This document shows, in pieces, positions 21,384-32,592 of a stretch of DNA of 64,000 bases. Numbering within the stretch: position 1 is the first letter of the stretch; each line of letters starts with the position of its first letter. Origin of the DNA: Platerodrilus igneus. Taxonomy: Eukaryota > Arthropoda > Insecta > Coleoptera > Lycidae. Location of the stretch: positions 11,315,001 through 11,379,000 of the forward strand of contig JARFIW010001480.1 in assembly GCA_036346225.1 (NCBI GenBank), in the 5' to 3' direction. Under the pieces are notes generated by a model, which saw nothing but the letters and a program-made list of their open reading frames with translations, did not search any database and was not told the DNA's origin. The translations under genes and the position numbers were made by a program.

Positions 21384-22780
21384 AAATTTTGAGATTCGAT
21401 CGCGACGTAGTATCAAGCGTTCTATTATAAAAATATGAATAACTTTACATTAAAAAGTGATAGAAAAATTACGTTAACAAATTTGTAGTCAACAGGAAAA
21501 ATCCTAAAGAAACGCCTATCGCACAATAGGAAACAACAAAAATACAATTTCCTGTTCAGTGTTGTTAGATAAAGTGGCAGTAATTATGAAACATGTTTTT
21601 TGCTATATTTATCCTGTTATGAAACCGTCTGCGACATCTATGTCAATTGATTAAAATTGCGACATTAGTTGCCTAAAAACTGATGGTTTTGCGATAAGTG
21701 AACTAATACGTTGAATAGCATTTGAATAAGGTTTTATGCAAAATGAATTTTTTAGTGAAATCTACAATTTCTACACTATAAAATACCGAAGCCAATTACC
21801 AAAGATGTTAAAAGCTTTGCCTTATAACAAAGTCGAAGACCATGCAGGCTTTTATTGTTACTGGATCATAGAACCAGGTTTCATATTATTTATTTATTTA
21901 TTTACTAAACAAATTATAAGTTACATTAAATCACAATAGAACCAAAAATATACAGTGCAAAAAAAGAATGATGTAATCATTTACTCAAAAGGATGCGAAT
22001 AAAATACAAATAAAAAAAAATTAACAACAACAAAAAAAAAGAAAGAACAAGGGAATACTAGAAAAAAAGAAAAGATACGAAAGGCTAAATAAAACTGCAT
22101 TCAGTTACACTTTTTCTTGTTATAATGATTAAGTATATGTATATCAAAATTTTATAGTGTAATGCGATTAGCATTACCTAATTGTGTTTTAAAACGTGAA
22201 CCTATTTTTAATAGTGGTTTTTGACAGATGTTTAAATTAATTTGCAATGCGATTATATATAGGCGGGCAATTGGCTGCTACTTCTAGTAGCTACCTCTAC
22301 TGTCCTAGTAGTGTACGAGAATTGGATTAGAGATCTAGCGAGTGCAGTCGGACAGCGGAACTATCATATACAGTCTCTGGCGGAGATGGGTGGTTGTTGC
22401 TGATGATGCGACTCATCGTTTAGCTAGATTATCTTTGACAGTCGGAGGAGGTATTTTACCTTCAGTCTTCGAAGGGATACCTCATGACGGAGTTCACTTG
22501 TCTTTTGGAGGTGTTTTAGAGTGTGAGAACGTTGCTGTTTGATAGAGAAAACTATGGCATCCTTCCATACGATGAAATTGCGAAAGCGACGCCAGATAAA
22601 ATAACGAACGAATACCACTGCACAGGCAAGATAACTGGGGCAATGAACGCAATAAACCTCACGTAACCAAAGGCGACACTGTAAAGATTTTAGGTTTTTG
22701 ATGTCCTCCAATTTAGCGAGACAGAAAATCTGACGCGATTTGGGGTGGGTGTGGCGCGGTAATCTCTACATTTGACTTAC
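21384..22780. other. non-coding, A-rich tract and TTTA repeats
   Basis: At 21,889-21,905 there is a (TTTA)n run, and 21,955-22,085 is A-rich, as LINE tails often are, but no LINE is adjacent. A TATATATAGGCGGGC sequence near 22,253 could be a promoter. The frames over 22,342-22,711 on both strands are unrecognised and probably chance. Confidence 0.4.
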
Positions 22781-23329
22781 CAATGCTCTACCCAAAGGTA
22801 CTACATTGGCCAGAAAGCGAGCTTTTTACCTAAAAATTTGGAATTTTGCCAAACCCTTGCTACTGCAAGCAAGGTGCATGATAAAAGTTACACGCGCGAT
22901 CTACATTTTACCTCAAATCCGAACGAGAGCGCACTTTTGTGAAAGATGCTCGCCTAATATTTTTCAAACGGTTGTGACGGGAATTGAATCCGAGATCTTG
23001 GGATCATCAGTCATACGCGAACTTGTCTGATCGCAGAAACGCCCAGCACAGATGGCTCCATGACTTGGTTTGCGTGTGACTAATAAGCCCAAGTTTCCGA
23101 ATCCGATTCCTGACACGAACCACTTGAAAAACGATACACGAACATTTTTCACAAAAACACGCCCTAGTTCGAATGAGATGTAAAATGTAGGTCCCGTGTG
23201 TGAATCCTGTCGCGCACGTTAAAGATCACTATTTAGTTTGGAACCGCAAGGGTTCCGCAAAAATTTAAATTTTCAGGTAAAAAAAGAACTGGATTCCTGG
23301 CCAATGAAGTACCTTTGGGTGGATCATTG
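22781..23329. mobile_element. 549-bp non-autonomous element with ~70-bp inverted ends
   Basis: The left end CAATG-TC-ACCCAAAGGTACT-CATTGGCCAG...TTTTTACCT-AAAATTT is found inverted at 23,258-23,329. The two arms agree over about 70 bases with a few mismatches. There is no coding capacity. Inside, the minus strand near 22,980-23,000 carries GGATTCAATTCCC, which fits the tRNA T-arm/box B core TTCRANNC. A MITE-like foldback is the simplest reading; the transposase family is unknown and no target duplication was found. Confidence 0.7.
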
Positions 23330-24410
23330 AATAATTAAATGTATGGGAGTCGCTCGGTACAGACAATCACAGTAGGAGATGGTACCTGATTGACTTTTGT
23401 TGCCCTTGCTTGTCAGGCATAGGTCAGCATCGGAGCTTTGTGACAGAGGACATCCCCACATCCAGTAGCCGGCCGCACCCCGCATCAGTGGCTACTTTCG
23501 CAAGGATAAAATTGCGAATCATGTCAAATACATTTACAACCAGCAGCTCCGTATAAGAGAACAGGGAAAACAGGAAGTTTCCTCAGTTTACGATCTGCTT
23601 TATGTATACACACGACGCATGTATGTACATGTATGCTCAGAATCTTATATCGTTAACAGCATCGACAACGGTTTATGTATCGGCGGATATTCTTCCAATC
23701 TTTATAAAGGAATTTGACGTAGTAGTGTATAGGAAAATATTCCAGGCAAAAGAAGTGTTTTATAAGTTTTAGATTCCTTATGTTAATCAAAAATGTGTAA
23801 CCTTTCATTTCTTACCTGCTACAAGTTCTGCTTCTAAATCTCTTCTATGTATGTAATTATTCTGTTCTCTTAATCTAGTGACGCTGGTTAGAAACTAGAT
23901 CGTTTTGTCATGCCAATGATAATTATATTCTGTAAGAGAATAATAATTACGTTTCATGTCAGCTACCTTTCTACGATCGTTTAATACAGGGTGAATTCGG
24001 GCAAATAAAGACCATTATTTGACTTAAGATGAGCGAGGTATAAATAAAATACGGACAAGCGTGTAAGTAAAAATTTAATTATAACGAGCAACTGCACGAA
24101 CAATACCTATAATAAGTGGGTATTAGTAAATATAAACAAGCAAACCTAACACAAATTCATTGACCGTGATAAGAACTTAAAACACGTGTCTGGCAGGCTG
24201 ATGCCAACAAATGTATCGCGACGGTCAGCGAATGCAAACAGTCCTGTCGCGACCGATTACACAATAAAGCAGGAAGTATTAAAGTACATTAGAATTTCAA
24301 TTTGTTTGTAAAAGGCTACGTGGAAATTGTTCATGTACTACATATTAAAATACGCACACAATCGTATAATCTTCGAAAACAAACTCACGATGGGAATCAT
24401 GTACTTACAC
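23330..24410. other. no gene recognised
   Basis: No coding frame, RNA or repeat structure stands out in this block. Confidence 0.4.
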
Positions 24411-24418
24411 TCTGGCAG

Positions 24419-24620
24419 AGTTGGACCGGGTCACAAATTTTTGACCCGGTGACCCGGGAACCGTACTGACCGGGCGACCCGAAATTACCCGGCGACCCGG
24501 AGACCCAAACTGACCCGTTGATCTAAGCCTGCCTAGTAACACGAACTTAGCAGGTAACCCGGTGACCAGAACAGACCTACCGACTCAAAATGACTCAGTG
24601 GTTCAAACTGATTACAAGAT
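24419..24620. repeat. degenerate GACCCGG-type repeat
   Basis: GACCCGG, GACCGGG, GACCCG and diverged forms recur about every 8-20 bases, most regular over 24,425-24,515 and decaying rightward. It stands out as GC-rich in an AT-rich region. No coding is evident. Confidence 0.6.
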
Positions 24621-24885
24621 CCAAACGGCTCCGAAAACACAAATTCAATAGGGGAACTGAAAGCTTTAAAGTGAACCGAATAAAGACGGGACTCACCCTG
24701 GTTCGATTGACAAATTTTGTTTGCTGTTTTTGATCCTTAATGCTTTATCTCTGCATTATAATAATCCCTTTCGGACAATAAGTTAAAGAGCATACGCTCA
24801 ATACCTCAATTCTGAACTACTTAAATAGTATCCGTTCAATTGATCGAGTGTTTATGGTGAAAAAATAAGTGGACAATATATATAT

Positions 24886-27162
24886 TGCTGTGAATCTTCT
24901 CATATCTCTAGGTACTGGCCCTTTAAAAAAAAACATTCGAGCCCCACAGTTTGGGCGTCAAGAATGCTGTGAAACCTTTTAAATCACCTGGTCCGTTGAT
25001 TCCTTCTGTTAATCGCCTCGGCTGCTCTTCTAGATAACTTCCATTCTCAATCATAAAAATTAAACAACACATTCCTACCACAAACATCAACGTTAACTCT
25101 ATTTACATCAATATTCAGAATACATTAAATTTTCAAATTAAATTTGAACATAAAATTCAGTTTTAAACAGAATTTCCGGATTAATTTTATTATCATTTTA
25201 CTGTGCATCCAAAATTAAAGTCCTTGTTGGATGCCTACTAATTAATATAACAAGATAAGCAGACCGGAGTCTGAGTATAAAGGAGCATCTACCACCCCTT
25301 TACGTTAATTAACCAGGTTTGTCTAATTGAGCTCAAAGACCTACCCAAAGTTTCATCCTATTCCCGAACATCAAAACAAAATACCCCTTTTACTTAAACA
25401 AGCAAATTTCATCTTAAAATTAAAATTTTATGGTTAGAAAAATTCCACTAATGTCCATTTAAAGTAAATCAATTATAAAGTCATTCAATACACACAAAAA
25501 TGTCAAACAAAATAGTACAATTTACCTGAAGGTTATTGTCCTCGTAGCTTCAGTGTAATCGTCCCTTTGTAAATCACACCATTCCAACCGGATTCTATTT
25601 ACAGCTTCAAGTTGTCAACGCTTTAAAATGTTCTCCATCACCATTAATTTAAAGTTGTTTCTAGGCTTTTCCGGAACTCATCTGTGTATATCTGCCTCTG
25701 GTTCAGTGGATGCAGACACATTTACGAACCATTTAGTCATTAACACCCCGCAAAATAGCAAAGAAATTCATACTTCCTTTTACCAATATTACCAATATAC
25801 GCCAAAACTGCCTACTTTTGGGTATACATTTGTCGTTGTAAATTTTACTAATTGGTACCGTGATAATAAACTTTTATTACCTTGTATCTAAGTGCACTGA
25901 AGTACATTCATGTTAGCACGTAAAATAACCAACTATTTTGAGTCACTAAAATATACTAGCACACTTTAAATTATTTAATCAAACTAAAATGCACTGTTTA
26001 ATATCAAGTCGCGGATGCACGAGCTTTTAACGCATCGAATCGTCGAAAGTCTAAGAGTCTAAGAGAGCGAAACACATATTCCCGCCTGTATATATAGCGA
26101 ATAGCCGACACGTCGCTTTGTTCCCTAAAACGGGTAATTCCAACGAATTCCTCATTCTACGTTCCCAGTCTGTAGCCTGCACGTCGATTTTATGAATTTA
26201 GTCCTCACCCCATTGAGATCTCAGAAAATTTCAACACGGCCCGCAAAGTTGTCCGAGAAAAACTAATTACTTTTATACAGAAATTGTTGTTCTACCTCTG
26301 ATATATGCATCCTATTTTTAACCAATCGCAACCCCTTGACGTTGCTTAAATCCCGCCCTTTTACAATATGTGTCTTTGCTTGACGCATTTCTCTTTCCTT
26401 TTCTAACCTGTTCGTATTGGTGCAAATTTAGATTCTTTATTATCGATTATATTTTAGTCCACGCGGACTGTTATCTGGGTTTAATAAACCCGTATCGCAC
26501 ATTCTCGTGAATACTAAGTCCCGGTTTCTCCAAGATTCTTTGAAACATTAATTATTTGCCAAATTTACGCAGAATGAGCTTTTTTAAAAATACGCAGGTG
26601 TTCTGTATTTCCTGCTAAAGCATCTGATCGTTTCCAATATCCTTAGAATCAATATGTTTATCCAAACAAATTAACTTGAAATTGCCTTTTAAAACACGCA
26701 GGGTGTTCAAACGTAACATTTTAAATAACCTTCCTACGATTTGACTATTATTGGGTTTTACAAGTTTTATGCTTATTATTAATAATGGTTCAATTAACTC
26801 CAATTAAAATTGATTTCCATCCTTTTCATTTTTTTAGCGAATACAACTTAAATATTACTTATTATATGTACACTTTGTTTTACTACCGGTTACTTAAAAT
26901 AGGGTTAATTAATATAAACTTTGCACGTAATTTCCATTTGTTTAGGAATAATTAAATTATCCACTGCGCTTTTCAATACTGCTTCTTTTGATGTAAAGCG
27001 TCTTATAGATAATTTAAATTTCTTATTTTTACTGAAACGACCGAGTTTATTTATGCTTCAAGGTTTTAATAAAGCGTATTATTTAATGAAATTCCTTATA
27101 CACGGTAATTAAAATTATTTGATTTGATTATTTAATTTTCTACCCTGGTCTAAATATGAGTA
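24886..27162 (-). repeat. 3' LTR (2,277 bp)
   Basis: Matches 30,268-32,537 throughout. A TATATATA box at 26,089-26,096, read on the minus strand, is the likely core promoter. The minus-strand LTR ends CACAGCA. Confidence 0.9.
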
Positions 27163-27180
27163 TTTTCCCCCTATTTGAAT
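27148..27180 (-). promoter_or_regulatory. polypurine tract beside the 3' LTR
   Basis: On the minus strand AAATAGGGGGAAAA abuts the LTR start at 27,162, as expected for the second-strand primer. Confidence 0.7.
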
Positions 27181-27920
27181 ACAAATAATCCCACTTATTT
27201 GAATGCAAATATCAAATATTTAGACTGCCAAAAATCTTTACAAAATTTTGCCTATCTCTCTCTATCCTTATCTATCTAACTTACCTACTTTGTCTCCAAT
27301 CCAAAAAGAAAATATTTACACCTACCTATATCCCTATCCTATTCCTAACTTTCACCTACTTCTATAAACTGAAATTATCCCTAACTTCATCCTACTTATC
27401 CATCTAATCCTATATACATCCTATATACCTATCCTATTCCTAACTTTTAACTACTCTTCACTATACTTTACTTCCCCCTACCTAATCCTATATGCCTATC
27501 CTACTTTTACTCTATTCCTAACTCTCCACTAATCTTATATAAAATATCTATACTTAACCTATCTTATTTTCTTCCTACATTTACTCTTTATCCTCATCCT
27601 AAACCTATTCCTAATTATCTCCCATATGTGTCCTATATCTAGCTTTATTTTCTATAACCACTTACTTCTACTCTTTTATATACACCTATGCTATCCCTAT
27701 CCTATTTAAATCTAACTCTCTTCTTGACCCTCCAAGTCTTTCTTCTCACCAACCTAATACTCTTCATCCCTATCTCTCCCCCTTCTATATCTACACTTAT
27801 CATCTCTATTATCTCACATACAATAAACTTATCATCCCTCTTATCCTGACTCTTAAATATCACTTCTTCTTCAGTCCCTACACTTGTCTGTTTCTTATTT
27901 ATTCTTATTTCCTTTTCTGC
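27163..27920 (-). repeat. long purine-rich tract in the element's 3' region
   Basis: On the plus strand about 700 bases are dominated by C, T and A in degenerate CCTA, CCTAT and CTATCC words, with hardly any G; on the transcribed minus strand it is GA-rich (TAGGATAGGA-like). A 74-codon minus frame (27,702-27,926, ending RLVRRKTWRVKKRV) lies at its left but is unrecognised. Confidence 0.6.
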
Positions 27921-27937
27921 CGACAAACCAAACGATA

Positions 27938-28633
27938 CTACTTTACAATTATCGATTTTTCCTCTATGGAAAATCCTATGTACCTTCTAGAATTTTTGTG
28001 TAATGGAATCCGCCAGAATGAATTCCTTAAATCTACTTTATTCAAAACAAACTTGCCACTTAACCTCGTCAAAAATAATTCTGCCTTCACCTGCTCCCGA
28101 TATGCTGCTTCTACCCCCACTAATTCTGCATTTTCTTGTACTAAAGCTTGAACCTCTACTCTCCTATCCTCTGGACATCTTATCGTGTTGATCTGTTTAC
28201 CTTCATCATCCTCTACCTCTACTACATTAATACTAAACCCCGTGTCATCCTCTGTGACTTCATAACTGCCCTTCCATGGCACTACCCTATCCTTAATCCT
28301 TATTACCTTCCTTTTCATATCTATCAAAACCCCTAACTTCATCATACAGTCAACACCTAAAATGCTCTGAAACTTCAGTCCAGGTACAATTACAAACTCC
28401 TGTTCACAGCTAAAACCTCCTATATCTATCCTAAGCACCACAACACTATTTACTACAGCAAACTTCTTTTTATTTGGAGCTACCAAATGGCTACGCTTTA
28501 TAGGCATAATTCTATCACAAACCTTATCCCTAATTTTGCTGACGAATTCCTCCGATATTAAACTCGCCTCTGCCCCTGTATCAAGTAATACTTCTACATT
28601 ATTCTCAAAAATTTCTAAATTAATAATTGGCAA
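27938..28633 (-). pseudogene. gypsy-like protease with fused RT stub
   Basis: A 231-residue open frame. Residues 1-110 are a retroviral-type aspartic protease: VLLDTGAEASLIS places the catalytic triad at D18-T19-G20, and SILGVDCMMKLGVLIDM is the second (ILGxD) motif. About residues 160-190 carry RRVEVQALVQENAELVGVEA, the connector before RT. It then jumps to FVLNKVDLRNSFWRIPLHKN, which is RT motif A, so the RT fingers and everything after motif A are deleted. The frame stays open across the junction, giving a protease-RT-stub fusion. Neighbours: gag upstream on the same strand, purine tract downstream. Confidence 0.85.
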
Positions 28634-28639
28634 ACATAA

Positions 28640-30124
28640 TTTTCCTCAGTTTCTGGCTCTACTTCCTCCTCAATTTTGAAAAATTCACGTGGATGTTCGT
28701 ATACATTTACACAGAAATCTAGTGGTCTGTCGCGTTCTAAAATCCTGTCTCATCCTGTTTTCCGTGCTTGGTCCTGGTTGTCCTTCTACAACCTGTGCGT
28801 ACGTCCTACTCGTGTTAATATCCGTGTCCCTATCTCTATTCGGCGTGCTGGTCACAGTCCTGTTTACTTCCGGTAAACTGTTCTGTCTCGTGTAACTAGG
28901 TCTTGGCGTCGGTCCCCTAGTCGCACTATTGCTCCTGTATTCCTGTCCTCGTCGTTCCCAATTCGGTCGAAAATTTCTGTTGTAGTCAGGCCGTCTCGGA
29001 TAATTCGGTGTCCTGTTGTCAAACCTAACTGTGTTAACGTTTCGTTCTCGTATCTCTCTTGTCCGTCCAACACATACATCATCATATCTCTGTAAATACT
29101 CTAAAATGTCTCCCGTTCGGTGATGTTTTGTAAGGCCACGTGTTGTCTAATTTCCAGTTCAAAATGTCGTGATAGGTACTTGATTATCTGTCTGTCCGTC
29201 AATGGTGGATTCAGTTGTTTGGCCACACTGTACTTGCGGATGGCATATTGCTCCTAGATCCTGCAAACTCTCCTTAAATTTTCCTGTAATTAAGTCGTCT
29301 CGTACCTGGTCTTGTTTGTGGTCACTCCAGTAGTGTTTTAAAAATTTGTTTTCAAAGTCCTGATACGTGTCTATGTCCTGTCCTACTAAATTGTACCATG
29401 CTTCCGCGTTGTCCTTTAATAAAGCCTTTATCGTATTCAGTTTAGTCTGTTCGTCAAATAAATTTCCCACTAGATTTCTTACACTATTAATAAAATTTGT
29501 GGATTTACCCGTTATCACCATAAAACTTCATGTGTTGGTCCAATGATACTCCACCTGTAGAAAATCTGGGACCATCCCCGTTAAATTTGACATGTTGTAT
29601 TTGATACTACTAACTTCGCGTTCTACCCTGCCTAACTGATCCCTACATGAGTCCGTCACTTCAGTCATTTTATATTAATCTCTTCTTCACAAAAATGCGT
29701 ACTTCGGACCTTAAATGTCCCATTTCCTGTCGAAGACCTGTAATATCACGCTCATTTTTTCAACCCTATTTTCAACCTCCCCATTTTTATGGTAAGACTA
29801 TTTTTAAACTCTGTAAATTCTTTAGTCGACTGCTCAATTTTCCCGCTTATCTGCTCTAATTTTGGTTGGACTCCTCCCTAGCTCTATTAGATTCATCGCT
29901 TAGCAGTTCTAATTTTCTGTTAGACTCCTCCCTCGCTCTATTCGATTCTTCATTCATCCTCTCTAGCATTCTCATTATCATCTCGTTTCCTTGATCCCTG
30001 ATTCCGTCCTCGACTGATCTCTACTGCCTCCAGCTTCTTCCATTTTCGAAATTTTCTCACACAATGCACTATCGTCACTTCCAATTTCCACTCCTTGACT
30101 CCTTAACCACTCCTTTCTCTGCAT
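28640..30124 (-). pseudogene. gypsy-like gag
   Basis: The start is ATG at 30,124-30,122 (MQRKEWLRSQGVEIGSDD). Next comes a coiled-coil-like region with repeated ESNRAREESN units (about 29,880-29,960), then the capsid segment at 29,521-29,159 (KDNAEAWYNLVGQ, YQDFENKFLKHYWSDHKQDQ, VRDDLITGKF), then an arginine- and proline-rich tail (29,085-28,700) and the protease. The capsid motif AWxxxxxxxxxTxxxFxxxFxxxYW is typical of Retrotrans_gag. At least four frame breaks occur, several at homopolymers, and the same tract may be open in the real DNA. No clear CCHC knuckle was seen; the basic tail may bind RNA instead. Confidence 0.75.
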
Positions 30125-30250
30125 ACGTTCAAATCACTCACACACACTCTAAAATACTCTTAAATTTATACACAACCAGAAACTCTCTCTCAGATCGCCA
30201 GTTTCCTGGAATAAAATAACAAAAATTTTATTTGGAACTCGAGCCCTCAC

Positions 30251-30263
30251 GTTGTGGTCGCCA
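30251..30263 (-). promoter_or_regulatory. primer-binding site (tRNA-Arg type)
   Basis: The minus strand reads TGGCGACCACAAC, four bases after the LTR end. TGGCGACC is complementary to a 3' GGTCGCCA tRNA end, as in the Arg-primed 412/mdg1 gypsy group. Confidence 0.6.
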
Positions 30264-30267
30264 AGAA

Positions 30268-32535
30268 TGCTGTGAATCTTCTCATATCTCTAGGTACTGG
30301 CCCTTTAAAAAAACATTCGAGCCCCACAGTTTGGGCGTCAAGAATGCTGTGAAACCTTTAAATCACCTGGTCCGTTGATTCCTTCTGTTAATCGCCTCGG
30401 CTGCTCTTCTAGATAACTTCCATTCTCAATCATAAAAATTAAACAACACATTCCTACCACAAACATCAACGTTAACTCTATTTACATCAATATTCAGAAT
30501 ACATTAAATTTTCAAATTAAATTTGAACATAAAATTCAGTTTTAAACAGAATTTCCGGATTAATTTTATTATCATTTTACTGTGCATCCAAAATTAAAGT
30601 CCTTGTTGGATGCCTACTAATTAATATAACAAGATAAGCAGACCGAGTCTGAGTATAAAGGAGCATCTACCACCCTTTACGTTAATTAACCAGGTTTGTC
30701 TAATTGAGCTCAAAGACCTACCCAAAGTTTCATCATATTCCCGAACATCAAAACAAAATACCCCTTTTACTTAAACAAGCAAATTTCATCTTAAAATTAA
30801 AATTTTATGGTTAGAAAAATTCCACTAATGTCCATTTAAAGTAAATCAATTATAAAGTCATTCAATACACACAAAAATGTCAAACAAAATAGTACAATTT
30901 ACCTGAAGGTTATTGTCCTCGTAGCTTCAGTGTAATCGTCCCTTTTGTAAATCACACCATTCCAACCGGATTCTATTTACAGCTTCAAGTTGTCAACGCT
31001 TTAAAATGTTCTCCATCACCATTAATTTAAAGTTGTTTCTAGGCTTTTCCGGAACTCATCTGTGTATATCTGCCTCTGGTTCAGTGGATGCAGACACATT
31101 TACGAACCATTTAGTCATTAACACCCCGCAAAATAGCAAAGAAATTCATACTTCCTTTTACCAATATTACCAATATACGCCAAAACTGCCTACTTTTGGG
31201 TATACATTTGTCGTTGTAAATTTTACTAATTGGTACCGTGATAATAAACTTTTATTACCTTGTATCTAAGTGCACTGAAGTACATTCATGTTAGCACGTA
31301 AAATAACCAACTATTTTGAGTCACTAAAATATACTAGCACACTTTAAATTATTTAATCAAACTAAAATGCACTGTTTAATATCAAGTCGCGGATGCACGA
31401 GCTTTTAACGCATCGAATCGTCGAAAGTCTAAGAGTCTAAGAGAGCGAAACACATATTCCCGCCTGTATATATAGCGAATAGCCGACACGTCGCTTTGTT
31501 CCCTAAAACGGGTAATTCCAACGAATTCCTCATTCTACGTTCCCAGTCTGTAGCCTGCACGTCGATTTTATGAATTTAGTCCTCACCCCATTGAGATCTC
31601 AGAAAATTTCAACACGGCCCGCAAAGTTGTCCGAGAAAAACTAATTACTTTTATACAGAAATTGTTGTTCTACCTCTGATATATGCATCCTATTTTAACC
31701 AATCGCAACCCCTTGACGTTGCTTAAATCCCGCCCTTTTACAATATGTGTCTTTGCTTGACGCATTTTCTCTTTCCTTTTCTAACCTGTTCGTATTGGTG
31801 CAAATTTAGATTCTTTATTATCGATTATATTTTAGTCCACGCGGACTGTTATCTGGGTTTAATAAACCCGTATCGCACATTCTCGTGAATACTAAGTCCC
31901 GGTTTCTCCAAGATTCTTTGAAACATTAATTATTTGCCAAATTTACGCAGAATGAGCTTTTTAAAAATACGCAGGTGTTCTGTATTTCCTGCTAAAGCAT
32001 CTGATCGTTTCCAATATCCTTAGAATCAATATGTTTATCCAAACAAATTAACTTGAAATTGCCTTTTAAAACACGCAGGGGTGTTCAAACGTAACATTTT
32101 AAATAACCTTCCTACGATTTGACTATTATTGGGTTTTACAAGTTTTATGCTTATTATTAATAATGGTTCAATTAACTCCAATTAAAATTGATTTCCATCC
32201 TTTTCATTTTTAGCGAATACAACTTAAATATTACTTATTATATGTACACTTTGTTTTACTACCGGTTACTTAAAATAGGGTTAATTAATATAAACTTTGC
32301 ACGTAATTTCCATTTGTTTAGGAATAATTAAATTATCCACTGCGCTTTTCAATACTGCTTCTTTTGATGTAAAGCGTCTTATAGATAATTTAAATTTCTT
32401 ATTTTACTGAAACGACCGAGTTTATTTATGCTTCAAGGTTTTAATAAAGCGTATTATTTAATGAAATTCCTTATACACGGTAATTAAAATTATTTGATTT
32501 GATTATTTAATTTTCTACCCTGGTCTAAATATGAG

Positions 32536-32537
<2 letters not shown>
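30268..32537 (-). repeat. 5' LTR (2,270 bp)
   Basis: Matches 24,886-27,162. The TATATATA box is at 31,467-31,474. Transcription would run leftward through the primer site at 30,263 into gag. Confidence 0.9.
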
Positions 32538-32589
<52 letters not shown>

Positions 32590-32592
32590 GTA
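32537..32592. repeat. (TA)n / (TGTA)n microsatellite
   Basis: About 40 bases of TA followed by TGTA repeats, starting at the right edge of the LTR element; probably the insertion target. Confidence 0.95.

Larger units (their letters stand above)
24886..32537 (-). mobile_element. young LTR retrotransposon, 2.27-kb LTRs, internally deleted
   Basis: Two direct repeats (24,886-27,162 and 30,268-32,537) flank a 3.1-kb internal region read on the minus strand. A primer site beginning TGGCGACC follows the right LTR and a polypurine tract (AAATAGGGGGAAAA) precedes the left one. Inside are gag, a protease and a stub of RT; the rest of RT, RNase H and integrase are missing. The LTRs are nearly identical, so insertion was recent. 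It lies in an AT microsatellite, so the target duplication cannot be told from background. This is a non-autonomous gypsy-like element that would depend on a relative for replication. Confidence 0.9.

Noticed and set aside
22940..23060. A tRNA gene on the minus strand
   Set aside because: Only a T-arm-like sequence is visible; no matching acceptor stem or anticodon arm could be formed by eye.
28676..28895. Plus-strand ORFs over the gag tail
   Set aside because: Shadows of the minus-strand arginine-rich gag region.
24886..32537. The 2.27-kb direct repeats as a segmental duplication or assembly duplicate
   Set aside because: Primer site, polypurine tract and gag/protease between them show that they are LTRs, and their outer flanks differ.
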